NCBI GenBank assembly: GCA_937880175.1
Contig: CALFLO010000106.1
Span: forward strand, 1-7,556
Source: an uncultured Gluconobacter sp.
GTDB lineage: Bacteria; Pseudomonadota; Alphaproteobacteria; Acetobacterales; Acetobacteraceae
DNA length: 7,556 nt
Reading direction: 5' to 3'
The notes under the pieces are model-generated. The model ran no database searches. It worked only from the letters and a program-made list of their open reading frames with translations, and was not told the origin of the DNA. Below are positions 5,852-7,556 of this stretch, one piece after another. Each line of letters opens with the position of its first letter. Positions within the stretch are counted from its first letter, which is position 1. The translations under genes and the position numbers were made by a program.

Positions 5852-6106
5852 ATGACTGTCACCACATTTTCCAGTCGTGAGTTCAACCAGGACACGTCCC
5901 GGGCGAAAAAGGCTGCCGTTGAGGGGCCTGTCTTCATCACCGACCGCGGCAAGGCGGCGCATGTTCTGCTGAGCATCGACGACTATCGCCGGCTGACCCA
6001 CAGACCGCGAAAGATCGCGGATGCACTCGCCCTGCCTGGTGCCGAAGATATCGACTTCGATCCGACGCCCATGACCCTCGGCCTGCGTCCCGCGGACTTT
6101 GGCTGA
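5852..6106 (+). CDS. Type II antitoxin, Phd/YefM family
   Basis: This 84-residue antitoxin should bind and neutralise the PIN-domain toxin encoded next and repress the shared promoter. Residues 1-52 follow the Phd/YefM pattern: an N-terminal strand, a helix beginning SSREFNQD, the turn GPVFITDRGKAAHVLLS and then IDDYRRL. The C-terminal part (about 55-84), rich in Pro and Asp, is the likely toxin-binding tail. AGGAGG at 5838-5843, 8 nt before the ATG, is near-ideal and fixes the start even though the frame is open further upstream. Its stop codon overlaps the toxin start by one base (TGATG), implying translational coupling. Pairing of this antitoxin family with a VapC/FitB toxin is common on alphaproteobacterial plasmids. 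Confidence 0.9.
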   Translation: MTVTTFSSREFNQDTSRAKKAAVEGPVFITDRGKAAHVLLSIDDYRRLTHRPRKIADALALPGAEDIDFDPTPMTLGLRPADFG

Positions 6107-6534
6107 TGTTCCTGCTGGACACGAACGTTGTTTCCGAACTGCGAAAGGTGCGGGCGGGCAGGGCCGACCCTAATGTCGCCAGATGGGCAGAGCAGGTGGA
6201 GGCCGAGACCCTTTTCCTGTCTGCCGTCACCGTCATGGAGCTGGATGTCGGTGTCATGCGGATCGAGCGCAGGGATCCCGCCCAGGGAAGCGTTCTGCGG
6301 AACTGGCTGGAGAACTACGTGCTACCCGAGTTTTCGAAGCGGGTACTTCCCATCGATCTGGCGGTCGCCCGCCGCTGCGCTCACCTGCATGTTCCGGATC
6401 CGGGCCCGGAGCGCGACACCCTTATCGCCGCGACCGGCCTGGTACATGGCATGACGGTTGTGACACGGAATACGGATGATTTCCGGTATTCGGGGGTGCC
6501 ACTCCTCAATCCATGGAAAGCACAGCATGACTGA
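6106..6534 (+). CDS. vapC: PIN-domain ribonuclease toxin, VapC/FitB type
   Basis: This 142-residue toxin is expected to be a Mg-dependent ribonuclease held inactive by the preceding antitoxin; family members commonly cut tRNA or rRNA. The acidic PIN-domain residues are all visible: Asp5 in FLLDTNVVSE, Glu45 in TVMELDVG, Asp104 in ERDTLIAAT and Asp125 in VTRNTDDF. Length and the ending VPLLNPW are typical of the FitB-like subgroup. The catalytic set is intact, so the toxin is probably functional. Post-segregational killing would complement the partition system at the left end in keeping the plasmid. The 3' end overlaps the next small gene by 8 nt. Confidence 0.92.
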   Translation: MFLLDTNVVSELRKVRAGRADPNVARWAEQVEAETLFLSAVTVMELDVGVMRIERRDPAQGSVLRNWLENYVLPEFSKRVLPIDLAVARRCAHLHVPDPGPERDTLIAATGLVHGMTVVTRNTDDFRYSGVPLLNPWKAQHD

Positions 6535-6772
6535 TCACCGGCAAGACTGCAGCATGGCCGATTGTGAAGCCCTGTTCGTCGAGGGACTGAGGCAGTTCGT
6601 GGATGCCTGCGCGTATATCAACGCCGCCCTCCCGAACGAAGCGGAAGACGCCCCCTGGACAGTAACGATGCATCGTCTTGCAGCGAGCGCTGCTGAGGCA
6701 GCGGAGAACCTTGAAAATCCCTCCGCAAGTGAGATTGCCCTATGGGCAGATGAGGCAATGAAAGTCCGCTAA
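6527..6772 (+). CDS. Small protein of unknown function, third gene of the toxin-antitoxin operon
   Basis: This is an 81-residue acidic protein that I do not recognise. The ATG at 6527 sits inside the last codons of the toxin gene (ATGACTGA overlap), with GGAAAG at 6515-6520, 6 nt upstream, as ribosome binding site. This layout suggests co-expression with the toxin. The sequence looks largely helical: about residues 10-35 (CEALFVEGLRQFVDACAYINAAL) and 45-62 (HRLAASAAEAAENLEN), with a final helix after 67. No membrane segment or signal peptide is evident. It could be an accessory factor or a passenger gene; no function can be assigned. Confidence 0.6.
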   Translation: MTDHRQDCSMADCEALFVEGLRQFVDACAYINAALPNEAEDAPWTVTMHRLAASAAEAAENLENPSASEIALWADEAMKVR

Positions 6773-6809
6773 GGGGGGTAAGCGGAATGTCTGGTCTGAG
6801 CAGAAAAGT

Positions 6810-6844
6810 TGAGGAAGCCGACAGTCGTGATCTCCGTTTCCTCA
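6810..6844. repeat. Inverted repeat TGAGGAA/TTCCTCA between operons
   Basis: TGAGGAA (6810-6816) and TTCCTCA (6838-6844) form a 7-bp stem around a 21-nt loop, in the gap between the toxin-antitoxin operon and arsR. There is no T-tract, so it is a poor intrinsic terminator. It could be a weak stop, an operator, or chance. Confidence 0.25.
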
Positions 6845-6855
6845 CACAGGATAGC

Positions 6856-6896
6856 TTGACTTACGACAATACATCCACAATACCGGATATATGGAT
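6856..6896 (+). promoter_or_regulatory. Likely ars promoter/operator region
   Basis: TTGACT at 6856-6861 is a good -35 box; the expected -10 position (6879-6884) reads AATACC, which is weak. CAATAC is repeated 11 bp apart (6867-6872, 6878-6883), and ATCCA (6873-6877) is mirrored by TGGAT (6892-6896). ArsR proteins bind imperfect palindromes over their own promoter, so this stretch is the natural operator. The arsR start codon lies inside it, leaving little or no leader for a ribosome binding site. Confidence 0.4.
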
Positions 6897-7244
6897 ACAG
6901 AATCTACCCTCGCAGCCCTGAGCGCCCTGTCGCAATCCACAAGACTGGAGATCTTTCGCCTGCTGGTGCGCTACGAGCCGGACGGATTACCCGCCGGAGA
7001 TGTCGCGCGGCATCTCAATGTCCCACAGAACACGATCTCGGCCCACCTCGCCACCCTGACCCGTGCCGGCCTGCTGACCTCGCAACGCGATAGTCGGCTG
7101 ATCGTCTATCGCGCCTGTCTTCCGCGCCTGCGTGACCTGCTGCTTTTCCTTGTCAGGGACTGCTGCGCGGGCAGTCCCGAACTCTGCGCGCCTCTAGTCG
7201 CGACCCTGTCCTCCTGCTGTCCCTCCCCGGAAGCCCGCTCATGA
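6891..7244 (+). CDS. arsR: ArsR/SmtB-family arsenic-responsive repressor
   Basis: This 117-residue winged-helix repressor should release the ars promoter when As(III) or Sb(III) binds. The helix-turn-helix is at about residues 34-62 (PAGDVARHLNVPQNTISAHLATLTRAGLL), followed by the wing (SQRDSRLIVYRA). The classic ELCVCDL metal site of the E. coli type is absent. Instead cysteines cluster at the C-terminus: Cys91, Cys92 and Cys99 (DCCAGSPELC), then Cys109-Cys110. A Cys-Cys plus third cysteine arrangement at this position is known for the Acidithiobacillus-type ArsR as the As(III) site. The stop codon overlaps the arsC start (ATGA), so the two are translationally coupled. No strong ribosome binding site precedes the ATG at 6891, and no better in-frame start is present. 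Confidence 0.9.
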   Translation: MDTESTLAALSALSQSTRLEIFRLLVRYEPDGLPAGDVARHLNVPQNTISAHLATLTRAGLLTSQRDSRLIVYRACLPRLRDLLLFLVRDCCAGSPELCAPLVATLSSCCPSPEARS

Positions 7245-7556
7245 CCATCACGATCTATCACAACCCGGCCTGCGGCACGTCGCGCAACGTTCTGGCACTG
7301 ATCCGCAACAGCGGCGAAGAACCCCGGATCATCGAATATCTGAAAAAGCCTCCCAGCCGTGCGGAACTGGTCGATCTGATCGCCCGTATGGGCGTTCCGG
7401 TGCGCTCGGTCCTGCGGGAAAAGGGCACGCCCTTTCACGAACTTGGCCTCGATAATCCGACCCTGACGAACGATGCGCTGCTCGACGCCATGATCGCACA
7501 TCCGATCCTGATGAACCGGCCGATCGTCGTCACCCCCCTCGGTGTTGCGCTCTGCC
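7241..7556 (+). CDS. arsC: Arsenate reductase ArsC, glutaredoxin-dependent (partial, cut by window end)
   Basis: The visible 105 residues closely follow the R773-type ArsC, which reduces arsenate to arsenite using glutathione and glutaredoxin. The product begins with ITIYHNPACGTSRN, where Cys11 is the catalytic cysteine. Arg59 (SVLRE) and Arg93 (NRPIVVTPLG) match two of the three conserved arginines that bind arsenate; the third would lie just beyond the window edge. Other family blocks are KKPPSRAELVDLIARMG (35-51) and the HPILMNRP run (87-94). Family members are about 140 residues, so roughly a quarter is missing on the right. The gene overlaps arsR by 4 nt. An arsenite efflux gene (arsB or acr3) would be expected further downstream but is not visible. 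Confidence 0.95.
   Translation, partial: MTITIYHNPACGTSRNVLALIRNSGEEPRIIEYLKKPPSRAELVDLIARMGVPVRSVLREKGTPFHELGLDNPTLTNDALLDAMIAHPILMNRPIVVTPLGVALC

Noticed and set aside
6787..6921. 44-residue frame between the toxin-antitoxin operon and arsR, with a G-rich sequence upstream
   Set aside because: It runs through the ars promoter and ends out of frame inside arsR. No motif; more likely chance, though a remnant cannot be excluded.

Overview
The window looks like part of a low-copy, iteron-controlled plasmid from an alphaproteobacterium. The RepA type, the ParA plus small ribbon-helix-helix pair, the GC-rich cargo genes and the mix of phage-type HNH and toxin-antitoxin modules would suit an acetic acid bacterium (Acetobacteraceae such as Komagataeibacter, Gluconobacter or Acetobacter). 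That host assignment is an inference from gene content; nothing in the sequence proves it.

Left third (1-2609), the plasmid backbone, visibly less GC-rich than the rest. A GGTAGCGGCTATC repeat array (1-153) overlaps a likely promoter. It precedes parA (222-899) and a small DNA-binding partner gene (916-1227), and together these look like a complete type Ib partition cassette. A RepA-family initiator is encoded on the minus strand (1453-2382). It is flanked on both sides by copies of the 16-bp iteron GGCTTCAAAAGTGCAC: four downstream (1258-1437), and one inverted plus three direct copies upstream (2436-2588). An AT-rich stretch at 2457-2485 may be the unwinding element.

Middle (2610-5851), GC-rich accessory DNA. 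It holds a minus-strand tyrosine recombinase with an unusually long N-terminal region, then a plus-strand small HNH protein. Convergent to that is a minus-strand protein joining a DUF5710-like segment to a second, apparently degenerate HNH-type zinc fold. A short minus-strand gene with a good ribosome binding site lies upstream of the latter.

Right end (5852-7556). A type II toxin-antitoxin operon (Phd/YefM-type antitoxin, PIN-domain VapC/FitB-type toxin) has a third small overlapping gene of unknown function. An arsenic operon follows: an ArsR repressor with a C-terminal cysteine cluster, translationally coupled to a glutaredoxin-type arsenate reductase ArsC that runs off the window edge.

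Read together, this is a plasmid replication and partition core joined to stability functions (recombinase, toxin-antitoxin) and an arsenic-resistance cargo. I found no tRNA, rRNA, CRISPR array or recognisable insertion sequence. The least understood parts are the recombinase/HNH segment and the short genes at 5502-5811 and 6527-6772.
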